NCBI GenBank assembly: GCA_002337045.1
Contig: DDFF01000013.1
Span: 152,407 to 216,406, forward strand
From: Bacteroidetes bacterium UBA1935
GTDB taxonomy: Bacteria; Bacteroidota; Bacteroidia; Chitinophagales; Chitinophagaceae
Direction of reading: 5' to 3'
DNA: 64,000 nt
Positions 17,659-26,356 of this stretch are shown piece by piece. Positions within the stretch are counted from its first letter, which is position 1. Every line of letters starts with the position of its first letter. The notes below the pieces were generated by a model that saw nothing but the letters and a program-made list of their open reading frames with translations, searched no databases and was not told where the DNA came from. The position numbers were made by a program, and so were the translations under genes.

Positions 17659-18477
17659 ATGAAAATTAAATCACTCCTGTTAGGCTCTGCTGCTTTGTTA
17701 TCATTTGCAGCTAACGCACAAGATAGAATTCACCTGCGCAACGGTGATGTAATTGATGGTAAAGTATCGGAAGTAGGTACAAGGGACATATCTTACAAAA
17801 AAGCAGACAATCCGGATGGCCCTAGCTATCGCTTGGGTAAAGGAGAAATAACTAGGATTGAATATGAAAATGGTTCTGAAGATGTGTTCGGTATGCACGG
17901 TCGTGTTCGTGAAGGCAAGCCTGACGCACCGAAAGTAAAATACGGCAAAAACATACTAGCAATTGCACCATTGCAAATAAGCGATGGTATAGGTGTAGGC
18001 CTTAGCTACGAAAGGATGCTGGATAAAAAAGGCATTGTTAGTTTTTACATGCCTTTGATGGTTGGCTTCAACAATAATAATGACGTAATGCCTCTTACAA
18101 GTAGTTATTACTATAATGATAACTATACTTCTTACACAGGTATGGTTGGCATCAAAATATATCCTACAGGTAGTAAAGGCAAGGTGAAATATGCTGTTGG
18201 TCCTGCAATTGCAGCACGCTATTCTCAATCAGACTCTTACAATGTATTTATGGGTTATGATGTATACGGCTATCCTATATACGCAACAGGCAAGCAAGAT
18301 AATTTTGCATTGGGTGTAGTTATTAATAACTCATTGAACATTCAGCCAACAGCTCATCTATATCTGGGTCTTGAATTAGGTTTGGGTATGAGCTACATCA
18401 ACCAGACAAATGGTCGCAATAACGGCAGTGAAGATTTCCTGGGACAGTTTGCATTCAAACTTGGTTACAGGTTCTAA
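17659..18477 (+). CDS. Secreted protein with N-terminal beta module and C-terminal barrel
   Basis: 272 residues: signal peptide ending SFAANAQ, a short module (DRIHLRNGDVIDGKVSEVG) of a kind common in Bacteroidota exported proteins, and a beta-rich domain with many Tyr/Gly strands that ends in the aromatic LGYRF, as outer membrane barrels do. It probably sits in the outer membrane. No enzyme motif is seen and I do not know the family function. It is followed by a perfect palindrome acting as a terminator. Confidence 0.7.
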   Translation: MKIKSLLLGSAALLSFAANAQDRIHLRNGDVIDGKVSEVGTRDISYKKADNPDGPSYRLGKGEITRIEYENGSEDVFGMHGRVREGKPDAPKVKYGKNILAIAPLQISDGIGVGLSYERMLDKKGIVSFYMPLMVGFNNNNDVMPLTSSYYYNDNYTSYTGMVGIKIYPTGSKGKVKYAVGPAIAARYSQSDSYNVFMGYDVYGYPIYATGKQDNFALGVVINNSLNIQPTAHLYLGLELGLGMSYINQTNGRNNGSEDFLGQFAFKLGYRF

Positions 18478-18494
18478 ATCAATTCATTTCAATA

Positions 18495-18530
18495 TTTAAG
18501 AAGCCTTTCCATATGGAAAGGCTTCTTAAA
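18495..18530. terminator. 36-base perfect palindrome, bidirectional terminator
   Basis: The 18-base arms starting TTTAAGAAGCC and ending GGCTTCTTAAA are exactly complementary with no spacer; in RNA the centre CCATATGG would form the loop. It lies between converging genes, 18 bases after one stop and 29 bases before the other. Confidence 0.75.
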
Positions 18531-18558
18531 TTAACCAACAAACCAACTATACAACTAT

Positions 18559-18819
18559 TTATCTCCAACCTCTGCCATAACCACCTCTCCAATGATTGTG
18601 ACGTGGCCTGCAACTATAACCATTGTTGTAGTAACCACCTCCACGTCTGTACACAGGTGCTGCTACGACTACTCTTGGCACTAATATCGGCGGTGCAATT
18701 ACTACCCTTGCAGGCCTGCAATATCCTCTGCGTCTGCCCCAGTGTGCATTTGCATCATTAGAAAAAGAAAGCACCGCAAATACAGTTAACAAACCGGCGA
18801 TTATCATTTTTGTTTTCAT
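18559..18819 (-). CDS. Small secreted Gly/Tyr/Arg-rich protein
   Basis: 86 residues. A signal peptide (MKTKMIIAGLLTVFAVLSF, cleaved near DANA-HW) precedes a short basic, low-complexity mature part with HWGRRRGYC, valine/proline segments (APPILVPRVVVAAP) and repeated GGGYY and GRGW units. There are three cysteines in the precursor. It may be a small envelope or surface protein; no function is known. The ATG at 18819 is used; an alternative at residue 5 would shorten the signal. Confidence 0.7.
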   Translation of the reverse strand: MKTKMIIAGLLTVFAVLSFSNDANAHWGRRRGYCRPARVVIAPPILVPRVVVAAPVYRRGGGYYNNGYSCRPRHNHWRGGYGRGWR

Positions 18820-18957
18820 AAAACCTCATTTATTAGTAAGACAATAAAAACACTTATTAGTTTAATAGTAGTATTACAACTATCAGGCAGTTTTCTGTTA
18901 AAAAAATGCGAAAGGATTATGTCTGTATACGTAAAAAAATATCCTTTGTTTTTAGGT

Positions 18958-18965
18958 TATATTTG
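18958..18965 (+). promoter_or_regulatory. -7 promoter element for the 18,986 gene (TATATTTG)
   Basis: TATATTTG fits TAnnTTTG and ends 20 bases before the ATG at 18986. Confidence 0.5.
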
Positions 18966-18985
18966 CAGGCTGCAATACACTTACA

Positions 18986-19555
18986 ATGAATCGTAGTTTA
19001 GCATATATAATTATTGGCCTTCTATTCGCAACTGCTTGTAAAACAAAGCAAGCCGATAATAATCAGACCGAAGAAGATGGCAGATACTTTTCTGTTGCAG
19101 ACTATGCGATAGATCAGGTAGATGTATACTATGGTCAGCCATATGGTATTGAGAAAATCACCTATCAGGATGGAAAGACCGATACACTGCACACAAATAT
19201 TGAAAAGATAGACTGGGCAGCAGTACTGCGCATATTTTTTGCAACAGACATCAGTGACAAGAAATATCTGGACAAATACAATTTTTCAGAGTTTGCAGAT
19301 ACGCTCAGCAATACCAACAACTATTATTACGAAGCCACAGAAAAAGACTTGTTTACCCAAAAACTACACATCACTACCAATCCGCGCAATAACAGAATTA
19401 CATCAGTATACATAGAAACATTCAGCAACAAATCTATGAACAAGCGCACCCAAAGATTGTATTATATACCTACCACCAGCATCACCATACAAGAGTTTGA
19501 AGCAGGTAAGACAGGAGATGAAAAAGAGGTAAGAGTTGAATACAAGTTTATGTAG
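18986..19555 (+). CDS. Predicted lipoprotein upstream of uvrC
   Basis: 189 residues with a lipoprotein-type N-terminus (MNRSLAYIIIGLLFATAC, then a hydrophilic KTKQADNNQTEED linker). The mature domain is a mixed Asp/Tyr-rich fold with no motif I recognise (VDVYYGQPYGIEKITYQDG). The stop is 5 bases before uvrC, so the two are probably co-transcribed, but a functional link to DNA repair is not implied by the sequence. Confidence 0.7.
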   Translation: MNRSLAYIIIGLLFATACKTKQADNNQTEEDGRYFSVADYAIDQVDVYYGQPYGIEKITYQDGKTDTLHTNIEKIDWAAVLRIFFATDISDKKYLDKYNFSEFADTLSNTNNYYYEATEKDLFTQKLHITTNPRNNRITSVYIETFSNKSMNKRTQRLYYIPTTSITIQEFEAGKTGDEKEVRVEYKFM

Positions 19556-19560
19556 TTGTA

Positions 19561-21393
19561 ATGACAAGAGAGGAATTTTCAAATATTGCATCATCTATAC
19601 CACATCAGCCCGGGTGTTATAAATACTTTGATGAGGATAATAATCTGCTGTATGTAGGTAAGGCTAAAGATCTGCGTAAGCGTGTCAGTTCCTATTTCAA
19701 CAAAACGGTTGATAATTACAAAACCCGCAAGCTAGTATCACTAATAAACAGTATAGACTATACTGTTACAAATACAGAGCATGATGCTTTCTTGTTAGAG
19801 AATACGTTGATAAAACATTATCAACCACGCTTTAATATAGACCTGAAGGACGATAAAACATATCCCTTTATTGTCATCAAGAAAGAACCATTCCCGCGTG
19901 TATTTTTTACCAGAAGAGTAATACGTGATGGTTCTGAATATCTCGGACCATTTACAGGTGTTGGTAAAGTAAAAGAACTATTGAACCTGATAAAACAAAA
20001 TATACCACTACGTACATGCAGCCTGAATCTTTCTGCTGCTAATATTGCCAAAGGCAAATACAAAGTATGCCTGGAATACCATCTGGGCAACTGCAGCGGA
20101 CCGTGTGAAGGCCTCCAATCAGAAACAGACTACGCAGCCAACATATCCAACGTTAGGCACATACTAAAGGGCAACACTGGTGAAGTAATAAAATATCTGA
20201 AAGAAGAAATGCAACAGCATGCTGCTGACATGCATTTTGAAAAAGCAGAGATTGTAAGACAGAAAATTGAAGACCTGAATAATTATCAGGTACGTTCTAC
20301 AGTAGTCAATGCACACCTTGGTAATCTGGATGTAGCATCCATTATCAGCGATGAACAATATGCTTTTGTCAACTATATGATGATTGCAAATGGTGCCATA
20401 GTATACGCTAAAACACTGCGTATAGAAAAGAAGATAGAAGAAGAGGATGCAGATATACTATCGCTGGCATTGGAAGAAATGCGCACCACATTTCAAAGCA
20501 ATGCAAAAGAAGTGATATCCCCTTTTGAGGTAGAAGTAGCCGATGAAAGCATTAAAGTAACAGTACCAAAATCGGGAGACAAGAAAAAGCTGCTAGACCT
20601 TAGTTATAAAAATGCGGAGATAACTAAACAGGAACTTCGCAAAAATGATGCACTGATGCTTGGTAAAGCAACTGAAGAAAATGCAGCCACTGTATTGGAA
20701 GAGTTGCAAGACTCATTACAACTGACTGAATTGCCGATGCATATTGAGTGTTTCGATAACTCCAACTTTCAGGGAGCCTACCCTGTTTCTGCCATGGTTT
20801 GTTTTAAAAATGGGTTACCATCAAAAAAAGACTACAGGCATTTCCATATTAAAACAGTAGAAGGCATCAACGACTTTGCCTCAATGAGCGAGGTTGTTTA
20901 TCGCAGATACAAACGCCTGATGGAAGACAAAGCTGCCCTGCCACAGTTAGTAATAATAGATGGTGGTAAAGGTCAGCTTGGTGCAGCTATGGAAAGCATA
21001 GAAAAACTAGGGCTCACGGGTAGTATGACGATAGTAGGCCTTGCTAAGAGAGAAGAATCTATCTTCTTCCCGGGAGACAGTGAGCCTATACAATTACCAT
21101 TTGACAGCCCTGCCCACTTACTGATAAGGCGCATACGCGATGAAGTACACCGCTTTGGTATTACATTCCACAGGCAGATACGTAGCAAGGGTACTTTTAA
21201 GAACGAATTGGAAGGCATTGCAGGCATCGGTGAAAAAACAGCTACCGAATTGCTCAAAACATTCCGTTCTGTAAAGAACATCAAAGCACTTACTGAAAGG
21301 GAACTAACCAAAGTAATCGGCGCTTCAAAAGCACGTATTGTATGGAGCTATTTTCATAACGAAGATGGTGAGCTGAAAGAAATTTCAGAATAG
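19561..21393 (+). CDS. uvrC: Excinuclease ABC subunit C
   Basis: UvrC makes both incisions in nucleotide excision repair after UvrAB loads on damage. The 610-residue protein has the N-terminal GIY-YIG nuclease domain (PGCYKYFDEDNNLLYVGKAK, with the first GIY-type position reading GCY), the glutamate in LLENTLIKHY, a UvrB-binding UVR motif around residues 205-235 (MHFEKAEIVRQKIEDL), the RNase H-like C-terminal nuclease (CFDNSNFQG and LVIIDGGKGQL) and terminal helix-hairpin-helix motifs (LEGIAGIGEKTATELL). Length and domain order are normal. Confidence 0.97.
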   Translation: MTREEFSNIASSIPHQPGCYKYFDEDNNLLYVGKAKDLRKRVSSYFNKTVDNYKTRKLVSLINSIDYTVTNTEHDAFLLENTLIKHYQPRFNIDLKDDKTYPFIVIKKEPFPRVFFTRRVIRDGSEYLGPFTGVGKVKELLNLIKQNIPLRTCSLNLSAANIAKGKYKVCLEYHLGNCSGPCEGLQSETDYAANISNVRHILKGNTGEVIKYLKEEMQQHAADMHFEKAEIVRQKIEDLNNYQVRSTVVNAHLGNLDVASIISDEQYAFVNYMMIANGAIVYAKTLRIEKKIEEEDADILSLALEEMRTTFQSNAKEVISPFEVEVADESIKVTVPKSGDKKKLLDLSYKNAEITKQELRKNDALMLGKATEENAATVLEELQDSLQLTELPMHIECFDNSNFQGAYPVSAMVCFKNGLPSKKDYRHFHIKTVEGINDFASMSEVVYRRYKRLMEDKAALPQLVIIDGGKGQLGAAMESIEKLGLTGSMTIVGLAKREESIFFPGDSEPIQLPFDSPAHLLIRRIRDEVHRFGITFHRQIRSKGTFKNELEGIAGIGEKTATELLKTFRSVKNIKALTERELTKVIGASKARIVWSYFHNEDGELKEISE

Positions 21394-21431
21394 TGTAACC
21401 ATTGTTACACCCCATGCACCATGCAATAGTT

Positions 21432-21439
21432 TATCTTTG
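21432..21439 (+). promoter_or_regulatory. -7 promoter element for DUF983 gene (TATCTTTG)
   Basis: An exact TAnnTTTG match 17 bases before the ATG at 21457. Confidence 0.55.
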
Positions 21440-21456
21440 CATAAAATCCATTAGCA

Positions 21457-21870
21457 ATGGCAGACAATAATAAGCCGGCATTAGTACCAAGCATTCTTAC
21501 CATGAAATGCCCAAACTGCCGAAAGGGACACATGTTTAGTAATAAAAGTGTATTCCCGCTGTCGTCAATGCTGCAAATGCCTGAAAAATGTGAAGTATGT
21601 GGTCAAAAGTTTGAGTTGGAAGTAGGGTTTTATTATGGTACCGGTTATGTTAGCTACGCATTGTCTGTAGCATTATATGTTTTCAACTTTGCGTGGTATT
21701 GGGTATTAATCGGGCTATCATATGAAGATTATAGCATATTTTATGCACTCGGCACCAGTACAGCCATAGTTCTACTACTGCAGCCCTGGCTGATGCGTAT
21801 ATCTAGGGTTTTATACCTGTACATGTTTGTCAAATATGGCAAAGGCGAACGCCTGAAAGCTGAAGGATAG
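21457..21870 (+). CDS. DUF983 family membrane protein
   Basis: A 137-residue member of DUF983. It has two cysteine pairs near the N-terminus (MKCPNCRKGHMF and CEVCGQ, probably a zinc-binding ribbon), then FYYGTGYVSYALSVAL and a second hydrophobic segment, giving two membrane helices, and a basic tail. The function is unknown. It has its own promoter element and is followed by the biotin carboxylase gene after 69 bases. Confidence 0.85.
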   Translation: MADNNKPALVPSILTMKCPNCRKGHMFSNKSVFPLSSMLQMPEKCEVCGQKFELEVGFYYGTGYVSYALSVALYVFNFAWYWVLIGLSYEDYSIFYALGTSTAIVLLLQPWLMRISRVLYLYMFVKYGKGERLKAEG

Positions 21871-21939
21871 TATTTCTTACTATACCAAATTAGCTCCTGA
21901 CGCATTTATATAATTGCCGAAAGGTTTATCTTCGCATTC

Positions 21940-23424
21940 ATGCAAAAAATACTGGTTGCCAATCGTGGCGAGATAGCCCTGCGTGTTATGCGTACGGCTA
22001 AAGAAATGGGAATCAAGACCGTTGCCGTTTATTCTGAAGCAGACCGTAATATGCCATTTGTAAGATACGCCGATGAGGCTGTATGCATTGGTCCTGCTCC
22101 TTCTTCTCAATCATACCTACGTGCAGATAAAATAATACAGGTTGCCAAAGAAATCGGTGCAGATGCCATTCACCCCGGTTATGGTTTCCTTAGCGAGAAT
22201 GCAGGCTTTTCTAAGGCCGTTGCAGACGCAGGGTTGATATTTATAGGCCCTTCTGCATACTCTATCGAAATGATGGGTAGCAAGATTGCCGCAAAACAAG
22301 CCGCAAAGAAATTCAACGTACCAATGGTACCTGGAACAGAAGACCCTGTAACAGATGCTGCGGAAGCTATTGAAATAGCTAAACGTATTGGTTTCCCGAT
22401 ACTCATAAAAGCATCTGCCGGTGGTGGTGGTAAAGGTATGCGTGTTGTAAATAACGCAGAAGAACTGGAAGAGCAAATGCGCATGGCAAAAAGCGAAGCG
22501 CTGAGTGCTTTTGGCGATGATGCGGTGTTTATAGAAAAATATGTAGGTGCTCCAAGGCACATAGAAATACAGCTATTAGGCGATCAGCATGGCAATTATG
22601 TATATCTCTTTGAAAGGGAATGTTCTGTTCAGCGCCGACACCAAAAACTGATTGAAGAAGCACCATCAAGCTGCCTGACAGTTGACATTCGTAAAGCAAT
22701 GGGCGAAAGTGCCGTAGCCGTTGCACGTTCTTGCAACTACCATGGCGCAGGTACTGTAGAGTTTCTGGTTGATGAAAACCTGAACTATTACTTCCTGGAA
22801 ATGAATACCCGCCTGCAGGTAGAACACTGTGTATCTGAAATGATTACTGGTATAGACTTAGTTCGCGAACAAATCAATATAGCTCGTGGCGAAAAGCTGT
22901 CATTCTCGCAGCAAGACCTGAAGATTAACGGTCACAGCCTTGAGCTGCGTGTGTGTGCAGAAGACCCGATGAATAACTTCCTCCCAGATACAGGTAAGCT
23001 GGAAATGTACCAACCACCCAAAGGCCCTGGTGTACGCGTAGATGACGGTTATGAACAAGGTCAGGATATTCCGATATTCTACGATCCTATGATTGCCAAA
23101 CTGGTAGTACACGCTGCTACGCGCGATGAAGCTATAGAACGCCTTTGTAGGGCTATTGATGAATATTACATCAAAGGCATACAGACTACGCTCAGCTTTG
23201 GCAAATGGGCTGTAAGGTCTGAACCTTTCAGGTCGGGTAACTTTGATACCAAATTCATCGAAAAACACTTCAAGCCTGAATACCTGATGGAAGACAATCT
23301 GGAGGCTGAAAAAGTAGCTGCGTTGTTGGGAAGTTATGTATGGGCGAAGGAGAAAAAACAGACAGCTGCAGCTACTACAGCCACTTCAAACGGCGTATCT
23401 AACTGGAAGCTGAAAAGGAAATAA
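21940..23424 (+). CDS. accC: Biotin carboxylase subunit of an acyl-CoA carboxylase
   Basis: The ATP-dependent enzyme that carboxylates biotin on a carrier protein. The 494-residue protein has all biotin carboxylase blocks: ILVANRGEIALRV at the start, IHPGYGFLSENA, the glycine-rich ATP loop GGGGKGM near residue 165, FLEMNTRLQVEH, and RLCRAIDEYYIKGIQTT. There is no biotinyl domain, so a separate carrier is needed; no carrier or carboxyltransferase gene is adjacent. It could belong to acetyl-CoA or propionyl-CoA carboxylase; the sequence alone does not decide. The last 25 residues are an Ala/Thr-rich tail. TATCTTCG at 21927-21934 is a possible near-leaderless promoter element. A short hairpin (23430-23451) follows. 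Confidence 0.88.
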   Translation: MQKILVANRGEIALRVMRTAKEMGIKTVAVYSEADRNMPFVRYADEAVCIGPAPSSQSYLRADKIIQVAKEIGADAIHPGYGFLSENAGFSKAVADAGLIFIGPSAYSIEMMGSKIAAKQAAKKFNVPMVPGTEDPVTDAAEAIEIAKRIGFPILIKASAGGGGKGMRVVNNAEELEEQMRMAKSEALSAFGDDAVFIEKYVGAPRHIEIQLLGDQHGNYVYLFERECSVQRRHQKLIEEAPSSCLTVDIRKAMGESAVAVARSCNYHGAGTVEFLVDENLNYYFLEMNTRLQVEHCVSEMITGIDLVREQINIARGEKLSFSQQDLKINGHSLELRVCAEDPMNNFLPDTGKLEMYQPPKGPGVRVDDGYEQGQDIPIFYDPMIAKLVVHAATRDEAIERLCRAIDEYYIKGIQTTLSFGKWAVRSEPFRSGNFDTKFIEKHFKPEYLMEDNLEAEKVAALLGSYVWAKEKKQTAAATTATSNGVSNWKLKRK

Positions 23425-23548
23425 TAAGCTCGGCAACATACTTTTTGCCGATACTATCATAAGTACTAACGCCATCGGTTTAACTATTTAGTAGTAAATG
23501 GTTGAATAAATGGCGTTATTTTTACAGTTAATTTAGTTTTCTCGCCCG

Positions 23549-24283
23549 ATGCATGCTACTTACATATTCCTTTTGTTTGCCATTACATTTATAGGTGGTA
23601 GCCTGCCTTTGTGGTTCAAAAACCTGAATGATAAGCAAATGCATCTGCTGCTTGCTTTTTCGGGATCATTTTTATTAAGCATTACTTTTCTGCATCTACT
23701 GCCAGAAACGTTTACCGAACTGGGTAGCAAAGCAGGTTTTTATTTGTTGATAGGCTTCTTTCTACAGCTTATTCTGCAGCGTTTCACACACGGTTTGGAA
23801 CACGGGCATGTACATATACACGAAAGCGATCATCATCACCATCATGTACCACTGATGTCTATAATGATAGGTTTGTCGCTGCATGCATTTATGGAGGGGC
23901 TTCCTTTGGGTTTCAACTACAGGATGTCTGGCACAGAACCATCCTTGTATATGGCAGTAGCAGCACATAAACTGCCGGAGGCCTTGCTGATTACTTCTTT
24001 ATTTGCCAATAACAGCAACAAATCAAAGTCTTGGTTGATGCTCGTGCTGTTTTCTTTAATAACACCGCTTGGTGCCATCATTGCTACAAAACTTGGACAG
24101 AGTTACTATGCTATGTCACAACTGGTAATAATGCTGATACCTGTAGTGGCTGGTGCTTTCATACATATATCTACCACTATTTTCTTCGAGAGCGGCACTA
24201 AGCACCATATGCTTACCAAGCAAAAAATACTCGCCATTATTGGCGGTATGAGTATCGGTTTGATCACTTTATTATTTGAATAA
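23549..24283 (+). CDS. ZIP family metal transporter
   Basis: A 244-residue inner membrane transporter of the ZIP family (zinc, iron or similar divalent metals). It has about seven to eight hydrophobic helices and a histidine-rich loop between the third and fourth (HGLEHGHVHIH, DHHHHH), typical of metal binding in this family. The helix containing SLHAFMEGLPLG and the later AAHKLPEAL helix carry the conserved His and Glu of the metal path. The TraB/GumN gene follows after one base, implying co-translation. Confidence 0.88.
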   Translation: MHATYIFLLFAITFIGGSLPLWFKNLNDKQMHLLLAFSGSFLLSITFLHLLPETFTELGSKAGFYLLIGFFLQLILQRFTHGLEHGHVHIHESDHHHHHVPLMSIMIGLSLHAFMEGLPLGFNYRMSGTEPSLYMAVAAHKLPEALLITSLFANNSNKSKSWLMLVLFSLITPLGAIIATKLGQSYYAMSQLVIMLIPVVAGAFIHISTTIFFESGTKHHMLTKQKILAIIGGMSIGLITLLFE

Positions 24284-24284
24284 C

Positions 24285-25151
24285 ATGAAAACATTTTTTC
24301 GCAACATATTAACCCTCATAATCACATTCATTGTATCCTTTACAGCAGGTGCACAAAATACAAAGTCACTGTTATGGGCTGTTTCTGGCAAGGGTATGAA
24401 AGAGAAATCCTACCTGTTCGGCACCATACATCTCATCTGCCCACAAGACTATATATGGACGGATGCAATGAAACAAAGCCTGCTGAAAAGTAAAGAAGTA
24501 TGCTTTGAAATGGATATGGATGACCCTAACATTATGATGCAGATAGCAGCAGGCATGATAGACCAGAGCGGCAAGAAATTGAAAGACTACTTCTCTCCCA
24601 CTGATTATGAAAAGCTTGAAAAATATGTGAAAGATAGTCTGGGGATGAATATTGAATTGTTTCAGCAAATGAAACCTGTTGCATTACAAACACTCTTTTC
24701 TACACAATCTTCAGACTGCAGCAATCCAATATCATATGAGAACAACATTATGGAAGCTGCCAAAACTGACAACAAAGAAATAACAGGCCTTGAAACCGTT
24801 AGCGAGCAACTTGATTTGTTTGACAACCTGCCGGTTGATTCTGTTATAAAAGATATTGTAGACCTGTTGAATGGTAAAAATACAGATAGGGGCGATTTCA
24901 AAAAACTGACTACCGCCTACAAAAATCAAGACCTTCCTGCACTCGGCAAGCTGATAAAAGAATCTGGTGCATCAGATAAAGACATTGATGGTTTTCTGGA
25001 TGTACGCAATGAGAAATGGATACCGCGAATGGTAGAGAAGATGGATAGAACATCGGTATTCTTTGCGGTTGGTGCAGGCCATCTTTATGGAGACAATGGT
25101 TTGATTGCTTTACTAAAGAAGGAAGGATATACTGTAACACCGATAAAATAA
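24285..25151 (+). CDS. TraB/GumN family protein
   Basis: 288 residues with a signal peptide (ending SFTAGAQ) and the TraB/GumN (Tiki-like) fold: YLFGTIHLI near residue 50, a central GLETVSEQLDLF block and a GAGHLYGDNGL motif near the end. Relatives are metal-dependent proteases or domains of unknown role; activity here is inference. The ATG at 24285 lies one base after the ZIP stop; an in-frame TTG at 24276 is less likely. The pairing with a metal transporter is consistent with a metalloenzyme, but is only context. Confidence 0.82.
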   Translation: MKTFFRNILTLIITFIVSFTAGAQNTKSLLWAVSGKGMKEKSYLFGTIHLICPQDYIWTDAMKQSLLKSKEVCFEMDMDDPNIMMQIAAGMIDQSGKKLKDYFSPTDYEKLEKYVKDSLGMNIELFQQMKPVALQTLFSTQSSDCSNPISYENNIMEAAKTDNKEITGLETVSEQLDLFDNLPVDSVIKDIVDLLNGKNTDRGDFKKLTTAYKNQDLPALGKLIKESGASDKDIDGFLDVRNEKWIPRMVEKMDRTSVFFAVGAGHLYGDNGLIALLKKEGYTVTPIK

Positions 25152-25176
25152 AAAAGCCGCTATAAAAGCGGCTTTT
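25152..25176. terminator. Shared terminator of TraB/GumN gene and tRNA-Met
   Basis: AAAAGCCGC (25152-25160) pairs with GCGGCTTTT (25168-25176) around a seven-base loop. The + strand ends in T-rich sequence, and the minus strand reads into TTTTTTATTTTAT, so it also terminates the leftward tRNA. Confidence 0.85.
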
Positions 25177-25185
25177 ATCTTCTTG

Positions 25186-25259
25186 TAGCGAAGACGGGAG
25201 TTGAACCCGTGACCTCAGGGTTATGAATCCTGCGCTCTAACCATCTGAGCTACCTCGCC
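25186..25259 (-). tRNA. tRNA-Met (CAU anticodon)
   Basis: On the minus strand the 74 bases fold as a full cloverleaf: acceptor stem GGCGAGG/CTTCGCT with a wobble first pair, D arm GCTC/GAGC, anticodon loop TTCATAA with CAU, T arm ACGGG/CCCGT with loop TTCAACT, and discriminator A. The last anticodon-stem pair is A-C. CCA is not encoded. The paired first base argues against initiator tRNA, so it is elongator Met, or less likely the lysidine-modified Ile (AUA) tRNA. Confidence 0.93.
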
Positions 25260-25298
25260 AAAAATGGAATGCAAAGGTAATGATATTTTTGAAAAAAA

Positions 25299-25733
25299 CT
25301 ACTTTTCAAGAAGTGTTTTTAATTCTTCTGTGATAGTAGCTATTCTACGTGTATTATAATCAAAACATATCATACCTGTTTTGGCGTGCGCAATATCTTT
25401 TGATGCCCCTTCGCGCATTGTACTTATGTGATATAACAAATCAAAAGACCTGTCGGTTACTTCTTCTGCAAACAGGCTCACGATTAATTGCTCTCCGTAA
25501 AAGGCCTCTCCTTTATAAGCTATCATTACATCGGCCATTATCAGGCTGTTACCTGCAATATTCAGTTCGTTGCCACCCCATTGTTTCAGCATCTGCATGC
25601 GGCTTTCATGTATTATTGAAAGTACGGAATCGTTACCCAGATGGTTACCATAATTTATGTCACCTATTCTAACCCCTATTGTTGTGGTAAACAATGGATT
25701 TTCGGTAGGAAATTTTATTTTTACACGACTCAT
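25299..25733 (-). CDS. Hotdog-fold thioesterase
   Basis: A 144-residue protein of the 4HBT acyl-CoA thioesterase type: GVRIGDINYGNHLGND corresponds to the family's catalytic Asp and Asn/His region, followed by the long helix (SIIHESRMQMLKQWG) and beta strands. It is probably cytoplasmic and cleaves an acyl-CoA; the substrate is unknown. The start is ten bases from that of the divergent FAH-family gene, so the two promoters must overlap. Confidence 0.8.
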   Translation of the reverse strand: MSRVKIKFPTENPLFTTTIGVRIGDINYGNHLGNDSVLSIIHESRMQMLKQWGGNELNIAGNSLIMADVMIAYKGEAFYGEQLIVSLFAEEVTDRSFDLLYHISTMREGASKDIAHAKTGMICFDYNTRRIATITEELKTLLEK

Positions 25734-25743
25734 AATAATAACA

Positions 25744-26355
25744 ATGAAAATAATCTGTATCGGGCGAAATTACAGCGAACATGCCAAAGAATTAAAGAAT
25801 GATATACCTACAGAGCCGGTTATATTTATGAAGCCGAAAAGCGCCTTGCTTTTCCCCGATAAACCGTTGTATTATCCTGAATTTACAGATGATTTGCATT
25901 ATGAATGCGAACTTGTTGTAAAAATCAGCAAAAACGGAAAATACATACAGGAAAAATTTGCACACAAATACTACAATGCAATAACTGTTGGACTTGATTT
26001 TACTGCCAGAGATCTGCAACAAAAACAAAAGGAAAAAAGCTTGCCTTGGGAAATTGCCAAGGCATTTGATGGGTCTGCCGCTATAGGCAATTTTATTCCT
26101 TTTCCTGAAGGCTCAAACATCAACAACGTCAATTTTGAGTTGAAGCTGAACGACAAAACTGTACAGGTTGGCAATAGTAGCGATATGATATTTAACATCA
26201 ACAAGATACTCGAATACGTTTCTCAATATTTCACCCTCAACATTGGTGATGTGATATTTACAGGTACGCCTGCAGGCGTTGGCCCTGTAAATGTATATGA
26301 CAAGCTGGAAGGATTTATTGAAGGGCAAAAATTACTACACGTAGACATCCGATAG
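25744..26355 (+). CDS. Fumarylacetoacetate hydrolase family protein
   Basis: A 203-residue protein of the FAH fold, close in size to FAHD1-type acylpyruvases. It starts MKIICIGRNYSEHAKEL, has FMKPKSALL, the metal-binding Glu region HYECELVVKI near residue 60, and the late GDVIFTGTPAGVGP block. The family hydrolyses or decarboxylates 2-keto acids in aromatic amino acid or other breakdown routes, using Mg or Mn. The ATG at 25744 fits the family; an upstream in-frame start would lie in the divergent gene. The bestrophin gene begins one base after its stop. Confidence 0.88.
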   Translation: MKIICIGRNYSEHAKELKNDIPTEPVIFMKPKSALLFPDKPLYYPEFTDDLHYECELVVKISKNGKYIQEKFAHKYYNAITVGLDFTARDLQQKQKEKSLPWEIAKAFDGSAAIGNFIPFPEGSNINNVNFELKLNDKTVQVGNSSDMIFNINKILEYVSQYFTLNIGDVIFTGTPAGVGPVNVYDKLEGFIEGQKLLHVDIR

Positions 26356-26356
26356 C

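Noticed and set aside
18959..18965. A full -33/-7 promoter for the 18,986 gene
   Set aside because: The -7 element is good but no TTG is found at the right distance, so only the -7 element is annotated.
23430..23451. Strong terminator after the biotin carboxylase gene
   Set aside because: TCGGCAA and TTGCCGA can pair, but there is no T-run, so it is mentioned only in the gene entry.
25744..26355. An earlier in-frame start at 25657 for the FAH-family gene
   Set aside because: It lies inside the divergent thioesterase gene and adds residues unlike the family's MKIICIGRNY start.
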